Source: CAYNHF01 sp964397045
GTDB taxonomy: Bacteria; Actinomycetota; Acidimicrobiia; Spongiisociales; UBA5794
Assembly (NCBI GenBank): GCA_964397045.1
Contig: CAYNHF010000011.1
Coordinates: 62,001 to 126,000 of the forward strand
Direction of reading: 5' to 3'
DNA length: 64,000 nucleotides
Shown: positions 24,801 to 34,408 of the stretch, piece by piece
Position numbering within the stretch: the first letter of the stretch is position 1
Layout: the number at the start of each line of letters is the position of its first letter
Program-made: the position numbers and the translations under genes
Notes under the pieces: generated by a model
What the model was told of the DNA's origin: nothing
Database searches by the model: none
What the model saw: the letters and a program-made list of their open reading frames with translations, nothing else

Positions 24801-27422
24801 ATGGACAGCCACCAGATCCGCCAGACCTTCACCGGCTTCTTCGTTGATCGGGACCACGCGCCCGTCCCTTCCGCGTCGCTGATTCCGATCGACCCGACCC
24901 TGTTGTTGACCAATGCCGGCATGGTCCCCTTCAAGCCGTACATGCTCGGCGAGGAAGAGCCGCCGTGGCCGCGTGCGGTCTCGATCCAGAAGTGTGCGAG
25001 GACGGTGGATATCGACATCGTGGGAACCACCGCCAGGCACCTCACCTTTTTCGAGATGTTGGGGAACTTCTCCTTTGGCGACTACTTCAAAGAGGCGGCC
25101 ATTCCCTGGGCCTACGAACTCATCACGGAGGGCTTCGACATGGATCCGGAGCGCCTCTGGTACACCGTCCACGAGAGTGATGACGAGGCCTTCGAGATCT
25201 GGGTCGACGGCGTTGGAGTGCCCGTGGAGCGAGTGCAGCGGCGCGACCGCGACAACTTCTGGCAGATGGGGGTGCCTGGACCGTGTGGACCATCTTCTGA
25301 GATCTTCTACGACAAGGGATCCGAGTACGGACCGGACGGCGGCCCTGTGGTCGACGAAGAGCGGTTCATGGAGTTCTGGAACCTCGTGTTCATGCAACAT
25401 GTCCAGGATGAGCCATATCACGTCATCGGAGACCTGCCATCCAAGAACATCGACACCGGGTCGGGCCTGGATCGGATGGCAACCCTGCTCCAGGGGGTCG
25501 ACACGATCTTCGAGATCGACACCATGCGAGCGATCCTGGCGACGGCAGAGAACAGTTGCGGGGTGAGCTACGGCGCGACCGCCAGTTCGGATGTCAGTCT
25601 GCGGATCCTCGCCGACCATGCCAGAGCAGTTGTCTTCCTGATTTCAGACAAGGTGGTCCCCTCCAACGAAGGTCGGGGCTACGTGCTACGGCGGCTCATC
25701 CGCCGCGCGGTGCGCCATGCCTTCCTGCTCGGCAGGACCGACCTCGTCATGCCTGCCCTCATCGACACAACCGTCGAGGTGATGAAGGACGGGTATCCGG
25801 AACTCATCGAGCAGCACGACTCCATTTCCAGCATGGCAGCTCGCGAGGAGGAGCAATTCCGCCGCACGCTCGACTCGGGGCACCAGTTGCTCGATCACGA
25901 ACTCGCCGGGCTCGAACGCGGCGACGTCCTCCCGGGGGAGACCGCCTTCAAGCTCCACGATACGTTCGGGTTCCCACGCGAAGTCACCGAGGAGATCCTC
26001 GCAGAGAGGGGTCTGGCTCTCGACGCAGAGGAATTCGAGGAGATGATGGAGGCCCAGCGCGAGCGAGCCAGGCGTGCATTCAAGGGCGGAGCGGCGGCGA
26101 GTGCCGCAGACGAGTACCGGCGGCTGTTGTCCGGCGTCGAAGGTTCGCAGTTTGTCGGCTACGCAGCCGAGGAAGCCCGATCCGTGGTGCTGTCCATCGT
26201 ACGAGAAGGCGAGTCGCTCGTCCGAGCCGACGCGGATCAGGACATCGAGATGTTCCTTGATCTCACCCCGTTCTACGCAGAATCCGGTGGGCAAGTCGGA
26301 GACGTTGGCACGATCGCGAGCCCAACCGGTGAGGTCCAGATCACTGACACCCAATTCGCCTTGCCCGGTCTCCACGGACATCGGGGCCGCGTCATCAGCG
26401 GTTACCTCCAGACCGGCCAGGACGTCATTGCATCCATCGACGGGCTCCGCCGGGAACGCATCCGCAAGAACCACACCGGAACCCACCTGTTGCATTGGGC
26501 GTTGCGCGAAGTGGTAGGCGATCATGCGCACCAGGCAGGTTCCCTGGTTGCCCCTGACCGCCTCCGGTTCGACTTCAGCCACCACACCGCGCTCGATCCG
26601 GACCAGCTTCGCGACGTAGAGGCGGTGGTGAACGAACGGATCGTCGAAAACTCGGGCGTGATGACGATCGAGACCTCGAAGGACGAGGCGGAAGCCATGG
26701 GGGCACTCGCATTCTTCGGCGACAAGTACGGCGAACAGGTGCGGGTGGTGAAGGTGGGCGGCTACTCGACAGAGTTTTGCGGCGGGACCCACGTCACGAC
26801 CGCCGGTCAGATCGGCCCCCTGGTTCTGGTTTCGGAGGGTTCAGTGGCTGCGAATACGCGCAGGGTGGAAGCCCTCACCGGCACCAGTGGATACGCCCAC
26901 CTGGTTGACCTGCGACGGCAGCTGGAGCGCACCGCCGGGATCCTGCACAGCAGGCCGGGCCAGGTGATCGGTGCCGCCGAAGCGCTCGTCAGCAGGGTGA
27001 AGGAACAAGAGGAGCGGCTCGAACGGTTCGAGTCGTTGGAACGGGCCTCGAAAGCAGGCGACATTCTCGAAGAGGTAGAGGAGCACGCCGGGTATCAGCT
27101 GCTGGTGGCCCGGGCTCCTGACCTCGCTGCCGACGAACTGCGCGCCCTGGCATTCCAGGTGCGAGACCGGCTCACTCCCGGCATCGGCATTCTCGGGTCC
27201 GTCCACGGCGGCAAGGGTGCCCTGATCGGCTTCGTTTCGGCAGACCTGGTCGACCGGGGGGTTTCTGCAGGCTCGATCGTCAGCGTGGCTGCCAGAGTAC
27301 TTGGCGGCGGAGGCGGCAAGGATCCGGCGCTGGCACAGGCAGGTGGACCGGATGGCGACCAGATCGACGCCGCCCTCGAGGAGGCGAAGACGGTGGCTCG
27401 CGAGGCAATCGCTTCGCTGTGA
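24801..27422 (+). CDS. alaS: Alanine-tRNA ligase
   Basis: Class II synthetase with editing, 873 residues. The N-terminal catalytic core has the motif 1 region FTGFFVDRDHAPVPS, LLTNAGMVPFKPYMLG, and motif 2 around TARHLTFFEMLGNFSFGDYFKE. It also has the tRNA-recognition segment RRLIRRAVRHA. The editing domain zinc ligands are present as NHTGTHLLHWALRE and EFCGGTHV. The C-Ala domain ends with the Gly-rich AARVLGGGGGKDPALAQAGG. The order matches AlaRS throughout. Its stop overlaps ruvX (GTGA). Confidence 0.97.
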   Translation: MDSHQIRQTFTGFFVDRDHAPVPSASLIPIDPTLLLTNAGMVPFKPYMLGEEEPPWPRAVSIQKCARTVDIDIVGTTARHLTFFEMLGNFSFGDYFKEAAIPWAYELITEGFDMDPERLWYTVHESDDEAFEIWVDGVGVPVERVQRRDRDNFWQMGVPGPCGPSSEIFYDKGSEYGPDGGPVVDEERFMEFWNLVFMQHVQDEPYHVIGDLPSKNIDTGSGLDRMATLLQGVDTIFEIDTMRAILATAENSCGVSYGATASSDVSLRILADHARAVVFLISDKVVPSNEGRGYVLRRLIRRAVRHAFLLGRTDLVMPALIDTTVEVMKDGYPELIEQHDSISSMAAREEEQFRRTLDSGHQLLDHELAGLERGDVLPGETAFKLHDTFGFPREVTEEILAERGLALDAEEFEEMMEAQRERARRAFKGGAAASAADEYRRLLSGVEGSQFVGYAAEEARSVVLSIVREGESLVRADADQDIEMFLDLTPFYAESGGQVGDVGTIASPTGEVQITDTQFALPGLHGHRGRVISGYLQTGQDVIASIDGLRRERIRKNHTGTHLLHWALREVVGDHAHQAGSLVAPDRLRFDFSHHTALDPDQLRDVEAVVNERIVENSGVMTIETSKDEAEAMGALAFFGDKYGEQVRVVKVGGYSTEFCGGTHVTTAGQIGPLVLVSEGSVAANTRRVEALTGTSGYAHLVDLRRQLERTAGILHSRPGQVIGAAEALVSRVKEQEERLERFESLERASKAGDILEEVEEHAGYQLLVARAPDLAADELRALAFQVRDRLTPGIGILGSVHGGKGALIGFVSADLVDRGVSAGSIVSVAARVLGGGGGKDPALAQAGGPDGDQIDAALEEAKTVAREAIASL

Positions 27423-27847
27423 CGAGGCGGAAAGCCCTCGGCATCGACCCTGGGGAACGCAGGATTGGCGTTGCCGTATCCGACGACTCCGGTCTCATCG
27501 CCTCACCGCACTCGGTCATTGATCGCAGCAGGGAAGACCCGGCAGCGCGGATTGCAGCGTTGTGTGATGAGCTCGACGTCGCCACGGTGGTGGTGGGCCT
27601 CCCGGTGACGCTGGCCGGAGCCGAGGGAGCGTCTGCTGCGGCCGCTCGCGGCCTAGGTGCCGAGATTGCCGTCGCTTCGGGAAGGAACCTGGTGTACTGG
27701 GATGAACGTTTCACCTCTGTGCAAGCGGAACAGTCGTTGCTGGAAGCAGGCGTGAGCCGGCGGCGGAGGCGCGAACTGACCGACAAAGTGGCTGCGGCAA
27801 TGATGCTGCAGGGCTATCTGGACCACGAACCGACTGAGGACGAATGA
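27419..27847 (+). CDS. ruvX: RuvX/YqgF-family Holliday junction resolvase-like protein
   Basis: 142-residue RNase H-fold protein with the catalytic Asp in LGIDPGERRIGVAV, VVVGLPVTLAG, Glu in WDERFTSVQAEQ and a C-terminal Asp in LTDKVAAAMMLQGYL. Family members act in pre-16S rRNA processing and/or as Holliday junction resolvases. The GTG start overlaps the alaS stop and its stop overlaps mltG. The alaS-ruvX-mltG-aroE order is conserved in actinobacteria. Confidence 0.93.
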   Translation: MTRRKALGIDPGERRIGVAVSDDSGLIASPHSVIDRSREDPAARIAALCDELDVATVVVGLPVTLAGAEGASAAAARGLGAEIAVASGRNLVYWDERFTSVQAEQSLLEAGVSRRRRRELTDKVAAAMMLQGYLDHEPTEDE

Positions 27848-28983
27848 CGACACAGCCGTCGATCGAATACGTCGTCGAGGAGCTGCCGCCCGAAGGGCCG
27901 CCTCCCCGACGCTGGTGGGTCGTCATCCTCAAGTTCCTGGCAGTGGCCGCCGCCATCTGGCTGGCGTTCGTCTACGGTCAGCGTCTCGCTGAAGACCTGG
28001 CTATCGCGGTCACACCCGAACCGACAGTGCTGGCGATCGAGCCCGGTATCGAGCTGACGGTCGTCATCCCGAGCGGCGCTACCGCGCGCTCGATTGCCGC
28101 CCAGCTCGAGGCAGAACGTGTCGTCGAGGACGGCGAATCCTTCGAGTCGGCGATTCGCCAGCTCGGGGCTGCGGGTTCCTTGAAGGCCGGCCGTTATGTA
28201 ATGGTGACCGGCACGGCCCATGGTGACCTCGTGGCACAGTTGACGGTCGGCCCACCCGCGGTCGAGACCTTCCGGCTCACCGTCATCGAGGGCCTCGACG
28301 TGGAACAAATGCTGGCTGCGCTCGGACGCCAGACGGCGTATTCGCTGGAGGACTTCTCGGCTGCCTTGTCCGATGGCGCGATCACCTCACCTTTCCTTCC
28401 CGGTGAGCTTCCTCCAGACGTGCCGGAGCTGGCGGCATGGGAAGGGCTGTTGGCCCCGGACACCTACGAGTTCAGTGTGAATGTCACGGCGGCGACGATC
28501 CTGCAGCGTATGTCCGACACCCTCACCGACCGGGCAGACGCGATGGATTGGACTCTGCTCGCCGACCTGGGGCTCACTCCCTACGACGGCATCATCATGG
28601 CGTCCCTGATCGAGAAGGAGGTGAGGCTGGACGAGGAGCGTGAGGTTGTGGGGTCGGTGATCATGAACCGGCTACGCGACGACTGGCCGCTAGAGATCGA
28701 TGCCACGATCATCTACGCACTGGGTACCAACCCGGGTGAGGTCCTGCTGTCCGACCTGGAGATCGACTCGCCGTATAACACCTACCTCTACGGAGGCCTG
28801 CCCCCGACTCCCATCTCGGGGGTTCGGTTGCGCTCGCTCGAGGCCGCGGCCAATCCGGCTGAGACCGGTTTCTACTACTACGTGCTGATCGACGAAGACG
28901 GAACTCATGGGTTCAGTCAGACACTCGAGGAGCACAATGCAAAGAAGGAACTAGCCAAGGCGGACGGAGTCCTCACGCCGTGA
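27844..28983 (+). CDS. mltG: Endolytic peptidoglycan transglycosylase MltG
   Basis: Membrane-anchored lytic transglycosylase (YceG family) that cleaves nascent glycan strands and sets their length. The 379-residue protein has a short cytoplasmic N-terminus, one membrane helix (about residues 24-43), a LysM-like region (VIPSGATARSIAAQL), and the catalytic domain. The latter contains LIEKEVRLDEEREVVGSV, with the catalytic Glu, and DSPYNTYLYGGLPPTPI near the end. The ATG overlaps the ruvX stop and the stop overlaps aroE. Confidence 0.94.
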   Translation: MTTQPSIEYVVEELPPEGPPPRRWWVVILKFLAVAAAIWLAFVYGQRLAEDLAIAVTPEPTVLAIEPGIELTVVIPSGATARSIAAQLEAERVVEDGESFESAIRQLGAAGSLKAGRYVMVTGTAHGDLVAQLTVGPPAVETFRLTVIEGLDVEQMLAALGRQTAYSLEDFSAALSDGAITSPFLPGELPPDVPELAAWEGLLAPDTYEFSVNVTAATILQRMSDTLTDRADAMDWTLLADLGLTPYDGIIMASLIEKEVRLDEEREVVGSVIMNRLRDDWPLEIDATIIYALGTNPGEVLLSDLEIDSPYNTYLYGGLPPTPISGVRLRSLEAAANPAETGFYYYVLIDEDGTHGFSQTLEEHNAKKELAKADGVLTP

Positions 28984-29774
28984 AGCTCGTCGTCCTCGGC
29001 GACCCGGTCGAACATTCGCTTTCGCCCGTGATTCACCAGGCTGCCCTGGCGGCGGCCGGCATCCCCGGCAGCTACCAGGCTCAGTCCGTCGACGGCCACG
29101 GCATGGTTGCAGCGGTGAGCGCCCTGCGCAACGGAGCACTCGACGGCGCCAACGTCACGATGCCACACAAGCAGGTGGCCCTCGCGTTGGCGGATCGGGC
29201 CGACGAACTTGCCCGGCGTGCCGGTGCAGCAAACACCCTGGTGAGGGAGGGAAGCGCCGTGGCCGCCTACAACACAGACGTCGCCGGGGTGAGGTCGGCG
29301 TGGAAAGAGGCCGGTCTCCCAACCGGGTGTCCGATTCACATCCTCGGGGCAGGCGGTGCTGCCGCCGCGGCGCTGCTGGCATTGGAAGGAAGCGACCTCG
29401 CAATCTCAGCGCGGGATCGTTCGGCCGCCGATGCGCTGCGCGTCGCGACGGGGGTGGAAGTGACCAGCGTTGATTGGGGCACCCCTCTGGCCGGAGCCGT
29501 AGTGGTGAATGCGACGCCCATCGGCATGCGCTGCGAGTCGCTGCCGGCAGAGGTCGCGGTACCGGAGTTCGGTGTCTTCGACATGGCGTACGGCGCAGGC
29601 AGGACACCGTTGGTGGCGGCCGCACTGGCAGCTGATCTTCCGTACGTCGACGGGGAGGCCATGCTGATCGCACAAGCTGCGGTCTCTTTTGAGTTGTGGA
29701 CCGGGGTTGTGGCCGAGCATGCCGCGATGCGCGCCGCTCTCGACGTCGAACGCACGAGACGCGGGATCGGCTGA
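28980..29774 (+). CDS. aroE: Shikimate dehydrogenase
   Basis: Reduces 3-dehydroshikimate to shikimate with NADPH. The 264-residue protein has GDPVEHSLSPVIHQAA (shikimate site), ANVTMPHKQVAL (catalytic Lys), GAANTLV, YNTDVAGVRSA, the nucleotide-binding loop ILGAGGAAAAAL and VVNATPIGM. The GTG start overlaps the mltG stop. Aromatic pathway partners aroC, aroK and aroB follow after one intervening gene. Confidence 0.95.
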   Translation: MKLVVLGDPVEHSLSPVIHQAALAAAGIPGSYQAQSVDGHGMVAAVSALRNGALDGANVTMPHKQVALALADRADELARRAGAANTLVREGSAVAAYNTDVAGVRSAWKEAGLPTGCPIHILGAGGAAAAALLALEGSDLAISARDRSAADALRVATGVEVTSVDWGTPLAGAVVVNATPIGMRCESLPAEVAVPEFGVFDMAYGAGRTPLVAAALAADLPYVDGEAMLIAQAAVSFELWTGVVAEHAAMRAALDVERTRRGIG

Positions 29775-29842
29775 CGTCATCGAAATCCGGAGATGGCGCC
29801 TCGTGCCGCCTACTCTCGCACCGTCTCACCACGAGGTCCGCG

Positions 29843-30562
29843 TTGCTCACTGCCATCACCGTGCTTACCGCTCTGATCGGGTTGTTGGTTTCTCCCATCC
29901 TGGTGGCGGTCTCGGTTCGCGTCTTCGAGCCCACCGCTCTGGTGTCACGATCCGACTTCGACCGTCCGCTGCGGCTACCACAGGATGTTGACACCACCGA
30001 TCTGGCGGCCTGGAAGTTGCCGACGACGATGGTCATCTCGACGGTGGTATCTGGTGCGATGGTGCAAGCGATTGGCCTGCGATGGGTGCTCCCCGCCTAC
30101 TTGTGGTTCGTCGCCATCACGATCGTTCTGTCGCTCACCGACGTCGACCGCAAGCTGATTCCCAATCGGGTCCTCTACCCGGCGACCTTCATCGGCGCGG
30201 TGTTGCTGGCCGCGGGCGCACTGGCGGATTGGGATCTCAGCTCTTTGCTACGGGGGTTCGCGGGCGCAGCGGCGTACTTCGTGTTCCTCTACCTGGTGTA
30301 CGTGGTCGCACGGGGTGGGTTCGGCTTCGGCGACGTCAAGCTGGGACTGTTCATCGGACTTTTCGCCGCCTATCTGGGCTGGGCCGCGCTGTTCATCAGC
30401 GTCGTTGCGGCCTTCATCATCGGTGCCATGGTCTCGGTCGTTCTGCTCGTGTTCCGGGTCAAAGGGCGCAAGGATCCGATTCCGTTTGGCCCCTATATGG
30501 TCGGTGCTGCCTACATCGCAATGGTGTGGCATGAGCCGATCCGGGAGTGGTATGGCGTCTGA
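29843..30562 (+). CDS. A24-family prepilin peptidase-like membrane protease
   Basis: 239-residue integral membrane aspartic protease. It has about six to eight hydrophobic helices, with the two catalytic Asp motifs of the A24 family as SLTDVDRKLIPNRVL and FGFGDVKLG. The N-terminal region lacks the four-Cys N-methyltransferase motif of PilD. It cleaves type IV prepilin or Tad pilin leader peptides in known cases; no pilin is in the window. I chose the TTG at 29843 because GAGGT lies five bases upstream and the first helix starts there; the open frame extends further but is non-hydrophobic. The location between aroE and aroC matches other actinobacteria. Confidence 0.85.
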   Translation: MLTAITVLTALIGLLVSPILVAVSVRVFEPTALVSRSDFDRPLRLPQDVDTTDLAAWKLPTTMVISTVVSGAMVQAIGLRWVLPAYLWFVAITIVLSLTDVDRKLIPNRVLYPATFIGAVLLAAGALADWDLSSLLRGFAGAAAYFVFLYLVYVVARGGFGFGDVKLGLFIGLFAAYLGWAALFISVVAAFIIGAMVSVVLLVFRVKGRKDPIPFGPYMVGAAYIAMVWHEPIREWYGV

Positions 30563-30590
30563 GCGGCGCCGCCCCAACACGAGCCGCGGG

Positions 30591-30596
30591 TACCAT
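30591..30596 (+). promoter_or_regulatory. Candidate -10 box of a leaderless aroC transcript
   Basis: TACCAT in a GGGTACCAT context ends seven bases before the aroC ATG. A GAGG abuts the ATG too closely to be a normal SD. Confidence 0.4.
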
Positions 30597-30603
30597 TCCG
30601 AGG

Positions 30604-31755
30604 ATGCTCCGCTATCTCACCGCCGGCGAATCTCACGGTCCGGGCCTGGTCTCCGTAATCGAAGGCCTCCCGGCAGGTCTTCCGGTATCGCGCGACGAGC
30701 TGACAGATGAGCTAGCGCGGCGCCGCGGTGGCCACGGCCGGGGGAGGCGAATGAGCCTCGAACGGGACGAACTCGAGATTCTGGCAGGGGTGCGGTTCGG
30801 GAGGACGTTGGGGAGCCCGGTGGCGGTGATCATTCGCAACACCGAGTGGCCCAAGTGGGAGAAGCAGATGAGTCCCGAGCCGGGAACCGCGGGTCGGGCC
30901 CTGACGACCCCTCGGCCGGGGCATGCCGACCTTGCCGGCATGCTGAAATACGACACCCACGACGCACGTGACATCCTCGAACGTGCCTCGGCGCGTGAAA
31001 CGGCGGCACGTACGGTGGTCGGATACCTGGCCCGAGTGTTGCTGAGCGAGCTCGGCGTCGGCGTGTTGAGCCACGTAGTCCGGATCGGGAGCGTTGTCGC
31101 TGCAGAGGAGACGTATCCGAGTCTGGAAGACCTTCCCCGCATCGAGGCGTCAGCGGTGCGAGCCTTCGATCCGCAGACCTCCGCTGCCATGATCGCGGAG
31201 ATCGACGCAGCTCGTGAGGATCGCGACACCCTCGGTGGAGTGGTCGAGGTGATCGTTCTCGGTCTCCCCGCGGGGATCGGCAGCCACGTGCACTGGGACC
31301 GCAAACTCGACGCTCTGCTGGCCGCTGGACTCATGTCCATCCCTGCCATCAAGGGAGTGGAACTCGGGGACGGTTTCGCGTCCGCAGAGCGAAGGGGTTC
31401 CGCGGCGCACGATGAGATCTATCGCACAGAAGACGAGTTCACCCGTCGCACCAACCGGGCGGGGGGCATCGAGGGTGGCACGAGTATCGGGGGGATGCTC
31501 CGAGTTCGAGCCGCGATGAAGCCGATCTCAACGGTTATGCAGCCGCTCGACACGGTCGACGTCGAGTCCAAGCAACCCCAGAAGGCGTTCCGGGAACGTA
31601 GCGACGTGTGTGCGGTGCCGGCTGCAGGGGTGGTGGCAGAGCAGATGGTGGCGATCGTGCTGGCGCAGGAGATGCAGCGCAAGTTTGGCGGAGACACCGT
31701 CGCAGACATGCGCCTGTCGCTCGACGAGTACCGCAGGCGCCTCTCGAGTTTCTGA
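30604..31755 (+). CDS. aroC: Chorismate synthase
   Basis: FMN-dependent final step of the shikimate pathway. The 383-residue protein has the chorismate synthase signatures in order: TAGESHGPGLVSVIEG with the catalytic His; RRRGGHGRGRRM; RPGHADLAGMLKY; DARDILERASARETAARTV; and RTNRAGGIEGGTSIGG. The ATG at 30604 is supported by the conserved N-terminus (MLRYLTAGESHG). aroK follows after two bases. Confidence 0.97.
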   Translation: MLRYLTAGESHGPGLVSVIEGLPAGLPVSRDELTDELARRRGGHGRGRRMSLERDELEILAGVRFGRTLGSPVAVIIRNTEWPKWEKQMSPEPGTAGRALTTPRPGHADLAGMLKYDTHDARDILERASARETAARTVVGYLARVLLSELGVGVLSHVVRIGSVVAAEETYPSLEDLPRIEASAVRAFDPQTSAAMIAEIDAAREDRDTLGGVVEVIVLGLPAGIGSHVHWDRKLDALLAAGLMSIPAIKGVELGDGFASAERRGSAAHDEIYRTEDEFTRRTNRAGGIEGGTSIGGMLRVRAAMKPISTVMQPLDTVDVESKQPQKAFRERSDVCAVPAAGVVAEQMVAIVLAQEMQRKFGGDTVADMRLSLDEYRRRLSSF

Positions 31756-31757
31756 GC

Positions 31758-32276
31758 ATGGTGAACCGCCATCTGTGGCTCGTGGGGATGATGGGAAGCG
31801 GCAAATCGCGTATCGGGCCCGGCCTCGCCGAGCGGCTTCACCTTCGTTTTGTGGACACAGACGAGGAGATATCCGAACGGATCGGATGCTCGATCGCACA
31901 GTTCTGGGGCGAACGTGGCGAGGAAGCGTTTCGTGACATGGAGGCAGCCACGATCGCGCGGGTCGCCGAGGAACCGGCTGCGGTGGTGGCAGCCGGAGGG
32001 GGAGCCGTGTTGCGCGATGGCAACGTCGCCGCGATGCGAGAGAGCGGGCGGGTGGTATGGCTGACGGCAAGTCCACCTACGCTGGTCGCCAGGGTCGGCT
32101 CCGGAAGTGATCGGCCGCTGCTGATGGAGGACGCCACCGTGGTTCGTCTCGCCGAAATCCTGGAGAGTCGCGCCGAGCTCTACGCAGATGCTGCTCACGT
32201 GGCGGTCGATACCGAGGATGCAGACCCGACAGACGTCATCAATCGAATCGAGGCGTGGTGGAACGCGTCTTCGTGA
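31758..32276 (+). CDS. aroK: Shikimate kinase
   Basis: Phosphorylates shikimate with ATP. The 172-residue P-loop protein has Walker A GMMGSGKSRIG, the shikimate-binding acids in FVDTDEEISERIG, the GEEAFRDME segment, AAGGGAVL for substrate binding and the lid Arg region GSGSDRPLLM. It overlaps aroB by 22 bases. Confidence 0.95.
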   Translation: MVNRHLWLVGMMGSGKSRIGPGLAERLHLRFVDTDEEISERIGCSIAQFWGERGEEAFRDMEAATIARVAEEPAAVVAAGGGAVLRDGNVAAMRESGRVVWLTASPPTLVARVGSGSDRPLLMEDATVVRLAEILESRAELYADAAHVAVDTEDADPTDVINRIEAWWNASS

Positions 32277-33313
32277 CCGAAGGTGAGCTGCCGACGAGCG
32301 AAATCGTCATTGGGCGCGCTCTGGTGACTGCCCAAGACGCCGCATCGCCGGTGCTACCCCCCTCGCCGCGTCGACGCAGGGTCGGGATGCTCACCCAGCC
32401 GCCGGCTGCCGCTGTTGCCGAGCGGCTGGCTGGTTCCCTCCGACAGACCTACGAGGTGGCGATCAGGGTGGGACCCGATCGGGACGCGGCCAAGACACTG
32501 GGTGAAGCAGAAGAGATCTACACCTGGCTCAACGGGCTGGAGATGACTCGCTACGACACCATCGTTGGCGTCGGCGGTGGTGCGGTCACCGACATTGCCG
32601 GATTCATCGGCGGGACCTATTTGCGCGGGATCGAAGTCGTGCTGGTTCCGACCACACTGCTCGGGGCGGTGGATGCCGCGATTGGAGGCAAGGCCGCGGT
32701 CAACGTCGAAGGCAAGAACCTGGTCGGGGTTTTCCGGCATCCCACCCGGGTCATCATCGATCTGGATGTGCTGGAGGCACTGCCCGAGCAGCTGGTTCGC
32801 GAGGGTGCCGCGGAAGCGCTGAAGACCGGACTGATCGGGGACCCGAGGCTCGTGGACGCCTATGAGTCCGATGGCCTAGCAGCGCCGCTCGAGGTGGTGG
32901 TCTCGCGATCCGTGGCCGTGAAGGCCAGGATCGTATCGGATGACTTCACCGAGACCGGCGTCCGTGCCCATCTGAACTACGGCCACACAGTTGGCCACGC
33001 GGTAGAGACCCTCACCGGGTGGTCCCATGGTCAGTCGGTCGCGGTCGGGATGGTCGCAGCAGGCACCGCTTCGGAGAGGCTGGTCGGGTACCAGGATGCA
33101 AGACGGCAGCGCCGCATCATCGAACGGCTGGGACTCCCGACGGCAGCACCCGGACTCCCGGTGGACGAGGTGCTCCGCCTGATGGGACTCGACAAGAAGC
33201 GCGACGAAACCGGCCTCCGTATGGTGCTACTCGAGGAGATCGGGAGGCCGATCGTCCGTGCTGCGGACAGCGCTACCGTATTGGCCGCATTGGCCGCGGT
33301 GGGTATCGCCTAA
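32255..33313 (+). CDS. aroB: 3-Dehydroquinate synthase
   Basis: Converts DAHP to 3-dehydroquinate using NAD and a metal. The 352-residue protein has VGVGGGAVTDIAGFIGGTY, the nearby PTTLLGAVDAAIGGK, the EGAAEALKTGLIGD metal-ligand segment and the His ligands in LNYGHTVGHAVE and SHGQSVAVGM. The start is uncertain between GTG 32255 and GTG 32258; both lie inside aroK. No dehydroquinase (aroD/aroQ) gene follows, unlike the mycobacterial cluster as I recall it. Confidence 0.95.
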   Translation: MVERVFVTEGELPTSEIVIGRALVTAQDAASPVLPPSPRRRRVGMLTQPPAAAVAERLAGSLRQTYEVAIRVGPDRDAAKTLGEAEEIYTWLNGLEMTRYDTIVGVGGGAVTDIAGFIGGTYLRGIEVVLVPTTLLGAVDAAIGGKAAVNVEGKNLVGVFRHPTRVIIDLDVLEALPEQLVREGAAEALKTGLIGDPRLVDAYESDGLAAPLEVVVSRSVAVKARIVSDDFTETGVRAHLNYGHTVGHAVETLTGWSHGQSVAVGMVAAGTASERLVGYQDARRQRRIIERLGLPTAAPGLPVDEVLRLMGLDKKRDETGLRMVLLEEIGRPIVRAADSATVLAALAAVGIA

Positions 33314-33346
33314 GGCGGCGCATCCACCTCACGGAGTACGGGGAAC

Positions 33347-34408
33347 ATGAATCACGCCGGGCGCGTTTCGAAGCTGATGGAAGGCCTGGAGCGGCCACTC
33401 CTGGTTACGAACCTGACGAATATCCGATACCTGACCGGGTTCACGGGTACCGCCGCCTACCTCTATGTCACCGCTGGGGGCTGCACCTTCTTGACGGACG
33501 GGAGGTACGGCGAGGTCGCGGGAGCGTTGATCGCCGATCTGCCGCGGGCGTCGCTCGAGGTCTCCACTACCGGCATGCTGCGGCCGATCGCGAGCGTGAT
33601 CGACCCCGCCGAAGAGGTGGATATCGAGGCGGACCACGCAACATGGTCGTTCGTCCGCTCCCTGCGAGACCTGACGAGCGCCAGGCTTCGGCCGGCCACC
33701 GGCATCGTCGAGCGTCAGCGGATGGTGAAGGATGCGGAGGAGGTCGCTGCGTTGCGCTCTGCGGCCACAGCGGGTGATGCCGCCTTCGACGCCTTGGACG
33801 ATCTCATTCAAGGAGAGATCACTGAGGGCGAATTGGGCGAACGGCTCGTGGCGGCAATGCGAGCGACGGGCGCGAGTCCGGCCGCTTGGCCTCCGATCGT
33901 GGCGATGGACGCCAATGCGGCCCGGCCGCATCATCGGGCAGGCACTGCCCTCGTCGGCGAAGGCCTGTTGCTGATGGACTACGGGTGCGTCGTAGACGGC
34001 TACCACTCCGACATGACGCGCACAGTGTGGAGGGGACCTCTCAATGACCCAGAGGTAGAGGAGGTGTACGCCGCGGTTCTGGAGGCGAGCGAGGCCGGGA
34101 TTGCTGCCGCGCTCCAGGGGGCGGTTGCCGGCGACGTCGATGCGGCCTGTCGCGCCGTTCTCGACGACCGCGGATATCTCGAAGCATTCGTGCACTCCAC
34201 AGGCCACGGCGTCGGGCTGGATATCCACGAGGGACCGTCCGTTCGCAACGGCAGCGACCAAGTGCTGGAAGCAGGCAACGTAGTGACGATCGAACCCGGG
34301 GTCTATCTCCCGGACCGGTTCGGCGTGCGCATCGAGGATATGGTCCTGGTGACACCAGCCGGCAACGAGGTCCTCACCCAGGCGAGCAAGGAGTTGCACC
34401 GCACATGA
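33347..34408 (+). CDS. pepQ: M24-family Xaa-Pro peptidase
   Basis: Metallopeptidase cleaving peptides with proline in the second position. The 353-residue protein has the creatinase-like N-terminal domain (ITNIRYLTGF-type segment at residues 23-32) and the pita-bread catalytic domain. All five metal ligands are visible: Asp in LLMDYGCV, Asp in YHSDMTRTVW, His in STGHGVGLDIHEGP, Glu in TIEPGVYLP and Glu in GVRIEDMV. The stop overlaps efp (ATGA). The pepQ-efp-nusB order is widely conserved. Confidence 0.94.
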   Translation: MNHAGRVSKLMEGLERPLLVTNLTNIRYLTGFTGTAAYLYVTAGGCTFLTDGRYGEVAGALIADLPRASLEVSTTGMLRPIASVIDPAEEVDIEADHATWSFVRSLRDLTSARLRPATGIVERQRMVKDAEEVAALRSAATAGDAAFDALDDLIQGEITEGELGERLVAAMRATGASPAAWPPIVAMDANAARPHHRAGTALVGEGLLLMDYGCVVDGYHSDMTRTVWRGPLNDPEVEEVYAAVLEASEAGIAAALQGAVAGDVDAACRAVLDDRGYLEAFVHSTGHGVGLDIHEGPSVRNGSDQVLEAGNVVTIEPGVYLPDRFGVRIEDMVLVTPAGNEVLTQASKELHRT

